From assembly GCA_023091665.1 (NCBI GenBank), contig JALJCQ010000009.1:1426001-1490000 (forward strand): DNA of 64,000 bases, in the 5' to 3' direction. A program made the translations under genes and the position numbers. Shown here in pieces: positions 54,744 to 63,566 of this stretch. Numbering within the stretch: position 1 is the stretch's first letter; the number at the start of each line of letters is the position of its first letter. Source of the stretch: Pythium myriotylum (lineage: Eukaryota > Oomycota > Peronosporomycetes > Pythiales > Pythiaceae). Under the pieces are notes generated by a model. The model saw only the letters and a program-made list of their open reading frames with translations. It did not search any database and had not been told where the DNA came from.

Positions 54744-55741
54744 CTATGTTTGTGCACAACGCGCGCGAGTTCAAGTGCGCGGCGTGCGACGCGGTGTTCC
54801 GCCACTATGGCGAGCTCGTGTCGCACCGCCGACGCGCGCACCGGGCCGTCGTCTTCGACGACTGGTTCCAGAGCTCGTGCGCGTGCGCTGCGCTGTTCCG
54901 CCGCCGCGTCGACGCGATGGTCCACTCGGACCGCTGCACCGCGACGGCAGAGGCTCCCGCGACCACCAGCACCGCACGCCTGCCCACAACGACCACAACG
55001 ACCACAACGACCGACGCCACAGCGACCAAGCCAGACGCGCCCGCCGGTGCCGCCTCGGGGACGAGAGCACCGACGGATGACGCGTCCACGCGAGCTTCTC
55101 TCTCGCTCGCGCGGCCGGCGCGATACCCGCGCGCCTGCCCCAAGTGCTGCGCGCTCCTCACGGACGCGAGCTCGTGGCGCACGCATACTGGCGCGTGCGC
55201 CACTCCCAGGATGCCGACTCTGCCTCCAGGCCAAGCCGACCAAGACGATCCGGACCAAGACGTTCCGGACCAAGACCAAGACCCTGCCCAAGATGACCAA
55301 GATGTACCAGCCCCAGCCCACGACGGAGGCCACGCGCTCGTCGCCGCCGACGACGACGACGAGCTCTTCTTCGACGCCATTGCGGCGTTCGAGGACGACG
55401 AGCGCGTGGACTCGGACGACGACCAAGACGAGTTCCTCACGGCCCCCTCGAGCGACGCGACCGCCACAGTTGCGGGTGCCGAGGCCGTGAGCTCCGCGAG
55501 CGTCACGCGCGCGCGACAACGACTGCGCGCGCCGAGCGACGACGACGACGTCGCTCAAGACGACTCCCTACCGACGACCACACCGACCAAGACCAGGACG
55601 CTGGCGGAGCTCAGCGATAATGCGCCACGGACCCTACCAACGACGCGACGACTCCGGGCTCCAAGCGACAACGACCAAGACGAGACGACCACCGACGGCG
55701 CCAAACCGCGACCAATCCCTACGGTTGCGGGCGCCAAGTGA
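54656..55741 (+). CDS. Utopia copy 1 zinc-finger ORF segment
   Basis: Open frame with C2H2-type fingers: FKCAACDAVFRHYGELVSHR followed by HRAVVFDDWF and a second Cys/His group (CACAALF, HSDRC), then a third (CPKCCALL, HTGAC). After that it is an acidic Asp/Gln/Thr-rich linker with the motif LRAPSD twice. Fingers at the N-terminus of RLE-type LINE proteins bind target DNA. The frame ends at 55741, but the same motif LRAPSD recurs immediately in another frame, so this is a segment of a longer broken ORF. The first codon of the segment is not a reliable start. Confidence 0.6.
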   Translation: MEMLPRMYGRGAFAPAPRPLAPADRGLPLTMFVHNAREFKCAACDAVFRHYGELVSHRRRAHRAVVFDDWFQSSCACAALFRRRVDAMVHSDRCTATAEAPATTSTARLPTTTTTTTTTDATATKPDAPAGAASGTRAPTDDASTRASLSLARPARYPRACPKCCALLTDASSWRTHTGACATPRMPTLPPGQADQDDPDQDVPDQDQDPAQDDQDVPAPAHDGGHALVAADDDDELFFDAIAAFEDDERVDSDDDQDEFLTAPSSDATATVAGAEAVSSASVTRARQRLRAPSDDDDVAQDDSLPTTTPTKTRTLAELSDNAPRTLPTTRRLRAPSDNDQDETTTDGAKPRPIPTVAGAK

Positions 55742-56954
55742 CCAAGACGACGATCAAGACGAGGACGACGGACACGACGAGGACAAGGACAACCCCAAGG
55801 ACGACAAGGACAAGAGCAAGAACCACGAGGACGACCAGGACGAGGCCGCGCCGCACGACGGCGCGACCGAGGACAGAGACGGTAAGCGGCGCCAAGCCGA
55901 CGAGGACGGCGGGATCACACCGAACCCGCCCGAGCGGATCTTGACGCCACGGCCGTGGCGCTCCACCACGGCCAAAGACCACATGATCGAGATCGACGAG
56001 ACCAAGACCGACGAAGATGAAGACGAAGAGAAGACACAAGACGAGAGCCCACGGGCGCCGGTGCGACGCATTCTGATCGCGCGATGGCCGGCGCCCCAGC
56101 CCACCGAGGCCTGCAAACGCGCGTTGGCAGGCCTCCCTCCGCTCGCCACGACCACCGACGCGGCTGCGACTGCCGACGCCATCATCGCGGCAGCCCGCGC
56201 TGACCTCCAAGAGGACGAGCACATGGACGAACCCGAGGACGAGGCCAACACCCAGCTCGAGCTGCCAGCATCGCTGACGCCACACGGCTGGAGCGCTCGA
56301 CCCCCCGACGACGGCGTGACCACCGACAACGACGTCTACGCGTCCGTGCCTTTTGAAGGCACGAAGGATCGACCATGGACCCTGCGCTTTGACGGCGCGT
56401 CCAAGTCGGGCAAACACCCGAAAGCTGGCGCTGGCTCAGCGCTCATGCGACCGGACGGTAGGATATACTGGACATTGCATCAGTATTTGGGCGGTAATGA
56501 GACCAACAATACGGCTGAATACCATGGTCTCATTAACGGTATCACTGGCGCTCACCACCACGGCGTCAGACACCTGCGGATTGAGGGCGACTCAAAGCTG
56601 GTGATTCTTCAAGTCCAAGACAAGATGGCGGCACGCGACAAGGCGCTGCGATACTTCCGCGACGTCGCGAAAGAGGCGCTCGCCATGCTGGACTCGTACT
56701 CTCTGCACCACATTGATCGCCAACTTAACAAGAAGGCGGACAACTTGGCCAACGCGGCCGTGCGAAGTATGAACAAAGTCACAGTGTGCGCAGCCCACCC
56801 CACGGCGGCCAACGCAACCCAGTGTTGGCCATGGAGCTGGGAGCTGCAACGGGCGGAGACGGCAACCCCTACAAACGACGCTGAACAACAAACGCTGCCG
56901 CGTGAACGGGTGCAACGATACGGAGACCCTCGCACACGTGTTGAACCACTGTGA
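55620..56954 (+). CDS. Utopia copy 1 RNase H ORF segment
   Basis: An acidic linker is followed by a type I RNase H domain at about 56380-56770. The core reads LRFDGASKSG (first catalytic Asp), then NNTAEYHGLINGI (catalytic Glu), RIEGDSKLVI (Asp) and ADNLANAAV near the end. The spacing fits the plant/archaeal-like RNase HI group used by several LINEs. It would digest the RNA strand after reverse transcription. The frame closes at 56954, and the following CCHC/RT part is in a different frame. Confidence 0.75.
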   Translation: MRHGPYQRRDDSGLQATTTKTRRPPTAPNRDQSLRLRAPSDQDDDQDEDDGHDEDKDNPKDDKDKSKNHEDDQDEAAPHDGATEDRDGKRRQADEDGGITPNPPERILTPRPWRSTTAKDHMIEIDETKTDEDEDEEKTQDESPRAPVRRILIARWPAPQPTEACKRALAGLPPLATTTDAAATADAIIAAARADLQEDEHMDEPEDEANTQLELPASLTPHGWSARPPDDGVTTDNDVYASVPFEGTKDRPWTLRFDGASKSGKHPKAGAGSALMRPDGRIYWTLHQYLGGNETNNTAEYHGLINGITGAHHHGVRHLRIEGDSKLVILQVQDKMAARDKALRYFRDVAKEALAMLDSYSLHHIDRQLNKKADNLANAAVRSMNKVTVCAAHPTAANATQCWPWSWELQRAETATPTNDAEQQTLPRERVQRYGDPRTRVEPL

Positions 56955-59900
56955 CTTCGGCGCCGACGCGATCCGCGCCAGACACGACGAGGCGCTTGCC
57001 ATCATCAAGCACCGAATCGAGGGCGAGCTGCGCCGCAGCAACCAGACGCACTGTCGATTGCTGATCGACAGCACGGTGCCCGGCGCCGGCGCTCACCACC
57101 ACGACCAAGACCTAGACGACCACGACGATCACGACCATGAGGACAACGACGAAGCGATGGCCCTGGCACCGACCAGCAACGCCGAAGACGACGAAGACCA
57201 AGAGATGCTGCCGGCGCCGACCACGAGCGATGACGACGACCAGGACACCGACCACGAGATGACAGCGGCTGCGCCGCTGGCGCACACGGCCACCGATGAC
57301 GGAGACCATGCCATGGAAGACGACGAAGGCCCCGGGGAGGACGACGACGAAGACGCTGCGGCCGACGAGATCAACGCACCGCGTGACGGCGGCATTGTGT
57401 ATCCTGTGATGCGAATCGGCCCAGGAGTCGTGCCCGAGCGCCAGCCGCGGGTGCGCATCCCGCGACTGAGCCCCAAGGACCAGTCTGCACTGGAGACACG
57501 CTTGAAAACGCTCGCCCGCACCATGGCGAGCAAGATCACTGATGCGCCTGATTGGTACTCGGCTGAAGGGTACATTAAGGCGGCGACACGTGAACTCGCC
57601 GATCTACTCCGCGACGCGGACAAGGCCTGCACGACCACGGCGGCGAGTCGCGCCGACAGCGACGCGACGGCGACACCGGACCCAGCGATGCGACCAGGCG
57701 GCACGACGACGGCACCAACGACCACGTCAGCGACCAAAACCAAGACACAAGGCCTGCGGCCGACCGCGAGCTCGAAGAAGAAAGGCCGCCGGCGCGGACG
57801 CAAGCCGACGCAGCCAGGACCGAGCCTGCTGCAGCTTGCGCTCGACGGAGCACGTGACGAGCTCCACGCTGCACGTGCCACCGCCGACAAGAACTCCCAC
57901 GAGGCGCGCCGACGGATCCAGAAAGCGGCACGACCGGTGCAGCGCATCGAGCGCGCCATGCGGCGCCACGACACGCGCGCACTCTTCATGAGCGACCAGC
58001 GGCGATGCATCCAACGCATCCTGCACGGTCAGACAGCAGACAGTGACGGCGTGGAAGAGGACGACCGATGTCCGATCCCGCCGCAGGACTTGCACGCATA
58101 CTTCCAAACGCAGGCCACGCCGCCCTGCGACTTCGACTACGACGCGCCAGTCGGAGCCAGATTCCGTGCGCAAATCGAGGCCCAACCAGAGGCGCTGCAC
58201 GAACGCGAGGCGTTGACGGACCCGATCACGCGTGATGAGGTCGAGGACCGCCTCGACAACGCACGCAAGGACTCGGCACCAGGACTCGATGGCATCCCGT
58301 ACGACGTCTACGTACGGTACAAAGGTCAACTGCTCGACCTCCTCCACGCGATGTTCAGCGCGTGCTGGGACTTTGGACACGTGCCAAGCATGTGGAAGGT
58401 GGGATTCGTCACCTTGATTTACAAGAAAGGACCGAAGGAGAACCCGAGCAACTGGAGACCGATCTGCCTCCAACAGACCGTGTACAAGCTCTACGCGGGT
58501 ATCCTCTCCACGCGCTTCCAGCGCTGGATTGACGCCAACGCGCGGTTCACGCTGTCTCAAAAAGGTTTTCGCGCCTACAACGGGTGCAACGAGCACAACT
58601 TCATCGCGACGACGCTGCGGGAGCAGTGCCGACGCACGCAAAAGAAGCTCTATGTCGTGTGGCACGACCTGCGGAACGCCTTTGGCTCGCTCCCGCAGGC
58701 GTACATGTGGAACGCGCTTGCGGCTCTTGGCGTCTCCGCCAAGTTCTTGCTCACGGTCCGCGACTTGTACACCGACTCGCACTTCGTTGTGAACTCGCGC
58801 GACGGCCCAACGGATCCAGTGCACCAAGGCCGCGGCGTGTACCAAGGCTGCCCACTCAGCCCGTACCTATTCATTGCGGCACTCACGCCGCTGATGTTTG
58901 AGCTCGACTCGATGCAGCAGGAGCACGGCGTACGCCTGGCCGCGGGGTTTGCACCGTGCGCGTCCTCGTACGCCGACGATCTCAAGATCTTCTCGAGGAC
59001 AGCGCACGGCGCCCGACTGCTGCACGAGACCGTAGTTGCGTTCCTCCAGTGGACGCGGATGCAAGCCAACGCGAGTAAATGTGCGCTGATGATCTCGGAC
59101 GGCGCCTCGAAAGTCGAAATCGCCGATGAGCGCCTTGAGCTCCGCATCGGCGAGGATGTCGTGCCGCGCGTCTCCAGCGAGGACGGCTACACGTACCTAG
59201 GGATCCAAGACGGTCCAGACTACGAGCACACACGCGTTGTACTCCAAGACATGCTGCGTGAGCTCACGGCCGACGCCATCAAGCTGATGCAGAGCCCCTT
59301 GGCGCCATGGCAGATCGTCCAAGCGCTCAAGACCTACGTCTACAGCAAGCTCGACTATCCGCTGCGCCACTTGCGCCCATTCGTGAGCATGTTCGCCGGC
59401 TTCGACCGCACGGTCCAGCGCGGCCTGAAGCGCATATTGCAACTGCCACTGCCTGCGACGCTCGAGTTCCTGTATGCACCGACGACGGCTGGAGGCCTCG
59501 GCCTCCTCCCGCTGGCCGACTTGACCGGCGTCCTGAAGCTGACGCACGGCCTCCAGATGCTGCACTCACAGGACCCGGAGATCCAGGGGATCGCACGTGG
59601 CCAGCTCTTGACGATCATACGCAAGCGCTTTGTCGTAGACGAGCCGCACTGGGACGGCCGCGACGACGAGCTCATTCAAGCGTTCTTGAACGACGAGCTC
59701 GCCCACTCCGGCCATGCCATCAAGAAAAAAGTGTCGGGCGACGTCGGATCCCTGTGGATCGACGTCGCGACGCAGCTACGGAACTTTGGCCTGAAGCTCA
59801 CCACCGAGAACGACGTGCACCTGCAGATCCGTGTACCACACATCACCAAAGTGTTGGTCTCTAAGCAATGGGCGCGAGAGCTCAAGACCCACCTCCGCCT

Positions 59901-60147
59901 CCGGCACCTCGCCAAATGGCAGGCCATGACCGACCAAGGCAAGACAGTGCGGCTACACGGCGGCGTTGGCAGTCGCTTTCTGACACAGGCCTCCGGGGTG
60001 TACGACTCTAGCTACCGTTTCGCTGTGCGCGCGCGACTCAACCAAGTCGACACGCGCAGCGCACTCCGGCGCAAGGGCATCAAGAGGCCGATGCACCAAT
60101 GGCACGGCTCCGCCCCGACACTCAGCTCTATGACGACGTGGCCATGA
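56902..60147 (+). CDS. Utopia copy 1 reverse transcriptase ORF segment
   Basis: The frame is usable from about 56840. It begins with a CCHC knuckle (RCRVNGCNDTETLAHVLNHC, then IRARHDEAL), then acidic linker and a basic KKKGRRRGRKP patch. The reverse transcriptase is at about 58200-59600: SAPGLDGIPYDVY, WKVGFVTLIYKKG and NWRPICLQQTVYKL, then QGCPLSPYLF and the catalytic SYADDLKIFS. The thumb and following region run to RFAVRARLNQVDTRSALRRK. In RLE-type elements the CCHC should follow this, but the frame instead ends with unrelated residues at 60147. RT motifs are complete. Confidence 0.85.
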   Translation: MNGCNDTETLAHVLNHCDFGADAIRARHDEALAIIKHRIEGELRRSNQTHCRLLIDSTVPGAGAHHHDQDLDDHDDHDHEDNDEAMALAPTSNAEDDEDQEMLPAPTTSDDDDQDTDHEMTAAAPLAHTATDDGDHAMEDDEGPGEDDDEDAAADEINAPRDGGIVYPVMRIGPGVVPERQPRVRIPRLSPKDQSALETRLKTLARTMASKITDAPDWYSAEGYIKAATRELADLLRDADKACTTTAASRADSDATATPDPAMRPGGTTTAPTTTSATKTKTQGLRPTASSKKKGRRRGRKPTQPGPSLLQLALDGARDELHAARATADKNSHEARRRIQKAARPVQRIERAMRRHDTRALFMSDQRRCIQRILHGQTADSDGVEEDDRCPIPPQDLHAYFQTQATPPCDFDYDAPVGARFRAQIEAQPEALHEREALTDPITRDEVEDRLDNARKDSAPGLDGIPYDVYVRYKGQLLDLLHAMFSACWDFGHVPSMWKVGFVTLIYKKGPKENPSNWRPICLQQTVYKLYAGILSTRFQRWIDANARFTLSQKGFRAYNGCNEHNFIATTLREQCRRTQKKLYVVWHDLRNAFGSLPQAYMWNALAALGVSAKFLLTVRDLYTDSHFVVNSRDGPTDPVHQGRGVYQGCPLSPYLFIAALTPLMFELDSMQQEHGVRLAAGFAPCASSYADDLKIFSRTAHGARLLHETVVAFLQWTRMQANASKCALMISDGASKVEIADERLELRIGEDVVPRVSSEDGYTYLGIQDGPDYEHTRVVLQDMLRELTADAIKLMQSPLAPWQIVQALKTYVYSKLDYPLRHLRPFVSMFAGFDRTVQRGLKRILQLPLPATLEFLYAPTTAGGLGLLPLADLTGVLKLTHGLQMLHSQDPEIQGIARGQLLTIIRKRFVVDEPHWDGRDDELIQAFLNDELAHSGHAIKKKVSGDVGSLWIDVATQLRNFGLKLTTENDVHLQIRVPHITKVLVSKQWARELKTHLRLRHLAKWQAMTDQGKTVRLHGGVGSRFLTQASGVYDSSYRFAVRARLNQVDTRSALRRKGIKRPMHQWHGSAPTLSSMTTWP

Positions 60148-61340
60148 CAGCTAGCCTTGTGGACCTAGCCATCGCGTTCGAGGACCAAGCGTCCGACGAC
60201 GCGGCCTCGTCCAACTTTGAGACGGTGCGCAACAAGAAGCTCGAGAAGTACGCGGTGATCAAGGAGTACCTCGAGTTCAAGGGCTACACGGTGACGCTGA
60301 GTGCGCTCATCTATGGATCGCTGGGCTCTGTGGCCCAGCGCAACTACAAGGTGTACACAGAGGAGCTAGGCATGCGGAAAGGTGTGACGCGCGCGCTGGA
60401 GCGGCAGCTCTCGGCACGCAACATCAACTTCAGTCATCGCATCTGGAAACGCCACGCACTCGCCGACTCCAAGCTTCAGCTCGTGCGGACAACCGCCAGG
60501 CCACGAACGGCGACGACGGCACCAGGACCAAGTGACGATCAAGACAATGGCCCACCGCAAAGTGGGTCAAACCAGGACGACGGAGGAGGACAGCGACCAA
60601 GCCAGCGCCGCGACGAACCAGCGCCGCGACAGAAGCCAGCAAGGAACCGGAGACGACAAGAGGACCAGCAGCAAGAACAGCGGCAACCCGACCGGGAACA
60701 AGATCGACGCCAACCGACGACGCAGCCAACACGACCGAGGGACTCGACAGGACCGACGAGACTCGTGACCATGACGACAACGACGACCAGGACCACGAAG
60801 ACCACAAGCCCCCCGACCGAGAACAGCACGCGTGTGGCAGACCACACACGCGCGACTGCGACTGCGACGCCAACGACCGGCGCGACGACGAAGACCAGCC
60901 AACGCCGCTGCGACGGCACAACCCGTGACGCCCGTGCGTCACGGACCCAGACGAAGACCCCGACACCGTCACCGCCCAAGGACACGACCAGGAAGACCAC
61001 GCCACCGACGCCCAACAACCGCAGCGCTACGCCGCGGCCCCAAGCCAGGAAAGCGACCGACAAGACCGCCAAGACGAAGAAGAAGATGCAACCCAAGAGC
61101 TCGAAGTCGGCCACGCCCAAGAACCTGACGACCACGACGAGGACCAAGTCGACGACGACGCCCACCCGCACCAGCCAAACGGGCGACGCACGCACGGCGG
61201 CGGCCGCAGCAGCCCGCGAACACGCGGTGCCGCTCGGCCGCCACAATGCACCAACACGAGCACGCGCCCCGCAAGGACGCGCACACCAGAAGGGGCCGGA
61301 ACGCCGGTACGTTCCGGTCGCCACGAGAGAGAAGCGATAG
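60099..61340 (+). CDS. Utopia copy 1 restriction-like endonuclease ORF segment
   Basis: The first 110 residues look like the C-terminal RLE of R2/NeSL-type elements: RLRPD, then SLVDLAIAFEDQ (catalytic Asp/Glu), then RNKKLEKYAVIKEYLEFKGY (Lys) and SALIYGSLGSVAQRN. RLE nicks the target, here the U2 gene, to prime reverse transcription. The remaining 300 residues are Thr/Arg/Pro/Gln/Lys-rich low complexity. It overlaps the RT ORF by 49 nt in another frame, so it is separated from RT by a frame change. Confidence 0.7.
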   Translation: MARLRPDTQLYDDVAMTASLVDLAIAFEDQASDDAASSNFETVRNKKLEKYAVIKEYLEFKGYTVTLSALIYGSLGSVAQRNYKVYTEELGMRKGVTRALERQLSARNINFSHRIWKRHALADSKLQLVRTTARPRTATTAPGPSDDQDNGPPQSGSNQDDGGGQRPSQRRDEPAPRQKPARNRRRQEDQQQEQRQPDREQDRRQPTTQPTRPRDSTGPTRLVTMTTTTTRTTKTTSPPTENSTRVADHTRATATATPTTGATTKTSQRRCDGTTRDARASRTQTKTPTPSPPKDTTRKTTPPTPNNRSATPRPQARKATDKTAKTKKKMQPKSSKSATPKNLTTTTRTKSTTTPTRTSQTGDARTAAAAAAREHAVPLGRHNAPTRARAPQGRAHQKGPERRYVPVATREKR

Positions 61341-61528
61341 AGTGGTCGGAAACGACCAGAAGGGCCAGCTCCACAAAGGACATCGCCCGGCAAACCCAGG
61401 AAGGACAAGGACCTCAACCATCTCGCATGAACCACCCTGATACGCGAGACCCGGACGCACGACACGTGCGACAGGCTTCACTGTAGCCACACGGCAACGG
61501 TTAGGATCTCTTGGTAATAGACTGCACT

Positions 61529-61671
61529 TATCTGTTCTAATCAGTGTGAAAACTGATTTCCGGGGGACAACCCTGGAACAATTTCACATTTATTTCTGAA
61601 CACGAACTGACTTTGCGCAGCTTGCTGTGCTAGCCGGTTCAGGTTTCTCGGGGCTTACACCGCTCCCCGAC
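61529..61671 (+). pseudogene. 5'-truncated U2 snRNA copy between the two elements
   Basis: Starts at TATCTG, exactly the position where element 1 ends, and matches U2 nucleotides 37 to 3' end without a difference from 54304-54446. It lacks the first 36 nt including GTAG of the branch-point region. It is either a target duplication or part of the 5' end of element 2. Confidence 0.9.
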
Positions 61672-61877
61672 GAAGCCGACCCACTGATCTTTCCCACCCC
61701 CCCCCCCCCCCCCCCCCCCCAAAAAAAAAGAGCCTCGTGCCCCTTCCCCGCCACCATGCGGCTCTTCTGGCGTGACCGCTCGCCGTCCACGGACAGCGAG
61801 TGCTCCACAGCCAGCCAGAGCAGCGTGGCCAGCGACCAGTCGTTCTTCAGCGCAGCTGACGACGACTGGGCGGATCC
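61529..61877 (+). repeat. shared unit A: U2 3' part plus element leader, copy 2
   Basis: Second copy of 54304-54643. The only differences seen are in the C/A tract (CCCA plus 24 C and 9 A, against 21 C and 7 A). Confidence 0.9.
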
Positions 61878-62718
61878 ACTGGTGGATCCGCCGTGGGACA
61901 GGCCGCCTGAACCCAGCGTGTCACACGACACAGGGGATGGGCGGCCTCGTCCCGGTGACACGCCTGTCAACGATGGTCCGACCTTCGGTCACCACGATGA
62001 CACGGCCGTGTCACCCGACCGAGACGCCCCCGCTGCCCAAGACCAAGACCCCCCGCTTGCCCCCGCGCCTTCGCACACGGAGGCCATCATCTCCACCGTG
62101 TACCCGCACACCGCGCCGCAGTTTGACTGCACGGTGTGCGGGCACACCGCCCGCGACTTCGCTGCGCTCGCAGCGCACCGTCGCTCCGCTCACCGCCGGA
62201 CGCGCTTCGTCGACGGGTTCGCGGCCGGCTGCCTCTGCGCCGCCGCGTACCCAACGCGAGCAGCAGCAGCTCGACACGCCTCTCGGTGCCTTACGGCGCC
62301 GCGTGCTGCTGCTCGCTTGCGGTCGTCGCCGGTCGACGCAGCCGCACCAAGCGACACGCCGACCGACGACGACCGCGCCAACCCCGACGACCGCGCTCTG
62401 GCGGCGCGACGCCCAGCCCCCGGACCCCGTGACGCTGCTCGTTCCCCCCGCGAGCAGCCGTCACGTGTTCTTGCTGTTGTGGCGCCGCCGCGTATGGTCG
62501 TTGTGGGCGACAAGCGGCGGCGCCTCAACGACCTCGACGTCGACGACGACGCTGATGACGATGACGATGACGACGCTGATGCACATACTGCATCAGCAAT
62601 CGAGAGTGATGGTCTCCCCCGTTTTGGGAAGAGATTGACGAGGAAAGCGACCGTGAGGACGCTGATCCACGGCCCATTGGGGCCGTCGACACCGGTGACA
62701 TGGGTACACTTCCTGTGA
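61756..62718 (+). CDS. Utopia copy 2 ORF1, zinc-finger protein
   Basis: ATG 61756, 320 residues. The N-terminal 40 residues are identical to copy 1. A C2H2 finger FDCTVCGHTARDFAALAAHR is followed by HRRTRFVDGF and a second Cys/His group (CLCAAAYP, HASRC), in the same spacing as copy 1. Then a Pro/Arg/Asp-rich region with a run of Asp near 62535-62580. The frame stops at 62716-62718, overlapping the next ATG frame by 19 nt. Confidence 0.7.
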   Translation: MRLFWRDRSPSTDSECSTASQSSVASDQSFFSAADDDWADPLVDPPWDRPPEPSVSHDTGDGRPRPGDTPVNDGPTFGHHDDTAVSPDRDAPAAQDQDPPLAPAPSHTEAIISTVYPHTAPQFDCTVCGHTARDFAALAAHRRSAHRRTRFVDGFAAGCLCAAAYPTRAAAARHASRCLTAPRAAARLRSSPVDAAAPSDTPTDDDRANPDDRALAARRPAPGPRDAARSPREQPSRVLAVVAPPRMVVVGDKRRRLNDLDVDDDADDDDDDDADAHTASAIESDGLPRFGKRLTRKATVRTLIHGPLGPSTPVTWVHFL

Positions 62719-63566
62719 GTGTACACACGTCACAGGCGCCTCATTCACCGTTGCTCTTAACGGCACAGCACGTCGCCGTGCCCACAGCAATCAGCGACGT
62801 GGCGTCGGGGACGACGACGCCGACTTCTCGAGACGACTTGGGCGGAGCGGTCGCGAGTGTGCGCGCGTCACAGACGCCCACCGAGACGGCACTTGTCGTC
62901 CCCCAAGGACTCTCCCAGCTGCCGCCCGTCGACGACAAGAGACCACGCCCACCGCAGCCGCGCGCCGAGGGTGAACCCCAGCAATTCGCCCGCGCCGAAC
63001 CACGACAGACCACTGTGGCTGCATCCAGCGACAACGTCGGGGTCATGATGGCGGCGACCTCGAGAACCACGACGCCAGCACCCATCGCGACAGCCCCGTC
63101 TACGACCGACACTGGAGAGCCAGTGACGGAAGCCACGCTTCTGGCGACGCTCATGGAAGTGCTTGAGCAAGCCGCCTCGACCATGAACGACACCTCGCGC
63201 CTCCTCGCCGACCTCGACTCGCCACGCGCCGCAGCCGCAGCCGCAGCCGCCGACGGAGTAACACAGGCGTCACTCGCGCGAGCGGACAGAGGGGAGTCGA
63301 CCGACGCAATGACCTCCCCCAGTCAGACTCCCCGGCCGCCACGACGACACTGCCACTGCCACCCGGTCCACTTAGTGAACAGGGGGAGGCACTGTCGCGA
63401 GACCCAGCGACCAGTCTCGTCCCTCCGCGATCCCCCGCTCCCCCTCTCGCCCCGCCCCCTCCGCCATCGACCCACACACCCACACGCTCGAGGACGCGAT
63501 GGGGACCGCCGGCGACAGCGGCGGCGATGGTGCCGACGCCTCCGCCGACCCCGCCGCCGCCACTGA
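62700..63566 (+). CDS. Utopia copy 2 linker ORF segment
   Basis: ATG 62700 overlaps the end of the zinc-finger ORF. Residues 1-200 are Thr/Ala/Ser-rich with one helical patch (TEATLLATLMEVLEQAASTM). After about 63310 the frame becomes Arg/His-rich and non-protein-like, while another frame becomes protein-like, so the functional frame probably switches there. Confidence 0.45.
   Translation: MGTLPVSVHTSQAPHSPLLLTAQHVAVPTAISDVASGTTTPTSRDDLGGAVASVRASQTPTETALVVPQGLSQLPPVDDKRPRPPQPRAEGEPQQFARAEPRQTTVAASSDNVGVMMAATSRTTTPAPIATAPSTTDTGEPVTEATLLATLMEVLEQAASTMNDTSRLLADLDSPRAAAAAAAADGVTQASLARADRGESTDAMTSPSQTPRPPRRHCHCHPVHLVNRGRHCRETQRPVSSLRDPPLPLSPRPLRHRPTHPHARGRDGDRRRQRRRWCRRLRRPRRRH

Larger units (their letters stand above)
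54447..61528 (+). mobile_element. Utopia-type non-LTR retrotransposon, copy 1, decayed
   Basis: Inserted at a U2 snRNA gene. Contents in order: leader with poly-C/poly-A; C2H2 finger ORF; long Asp/Pro/Thr-rich linkers; RNase H; CCHC knuckle; reverse transcriptase; restriction-like endonuclease; low-complexity C-terminus; about 190 nt 3' UTR. The 3' end abuts U2 sequence at TATCTG (61529). Utopia is the published U2-targeting lineage; oomycete families carry RNase H upstream of RT, as here. Coding frames change at least three times, so this copy is probably inactive. The 5' border is ambiguous: it may be 54304, if the U2 tail belongs to the element. Confidence 0.85.

Noticed and set aside
54960..55340. 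Tandem ACGACC / GACGAC runs in the element as a CRISPR or satellite array
   Set aside because: They are irregular low-complexity codons for Asp/Thr/Gln linkers, without fixed spacers, and the genome is eukaryotic.
61529..61671. Second functional U2 gene
   Set aside because: It lacks the first 36 nucleotides, including part of the branch-point recognition element, and lies between two elements.
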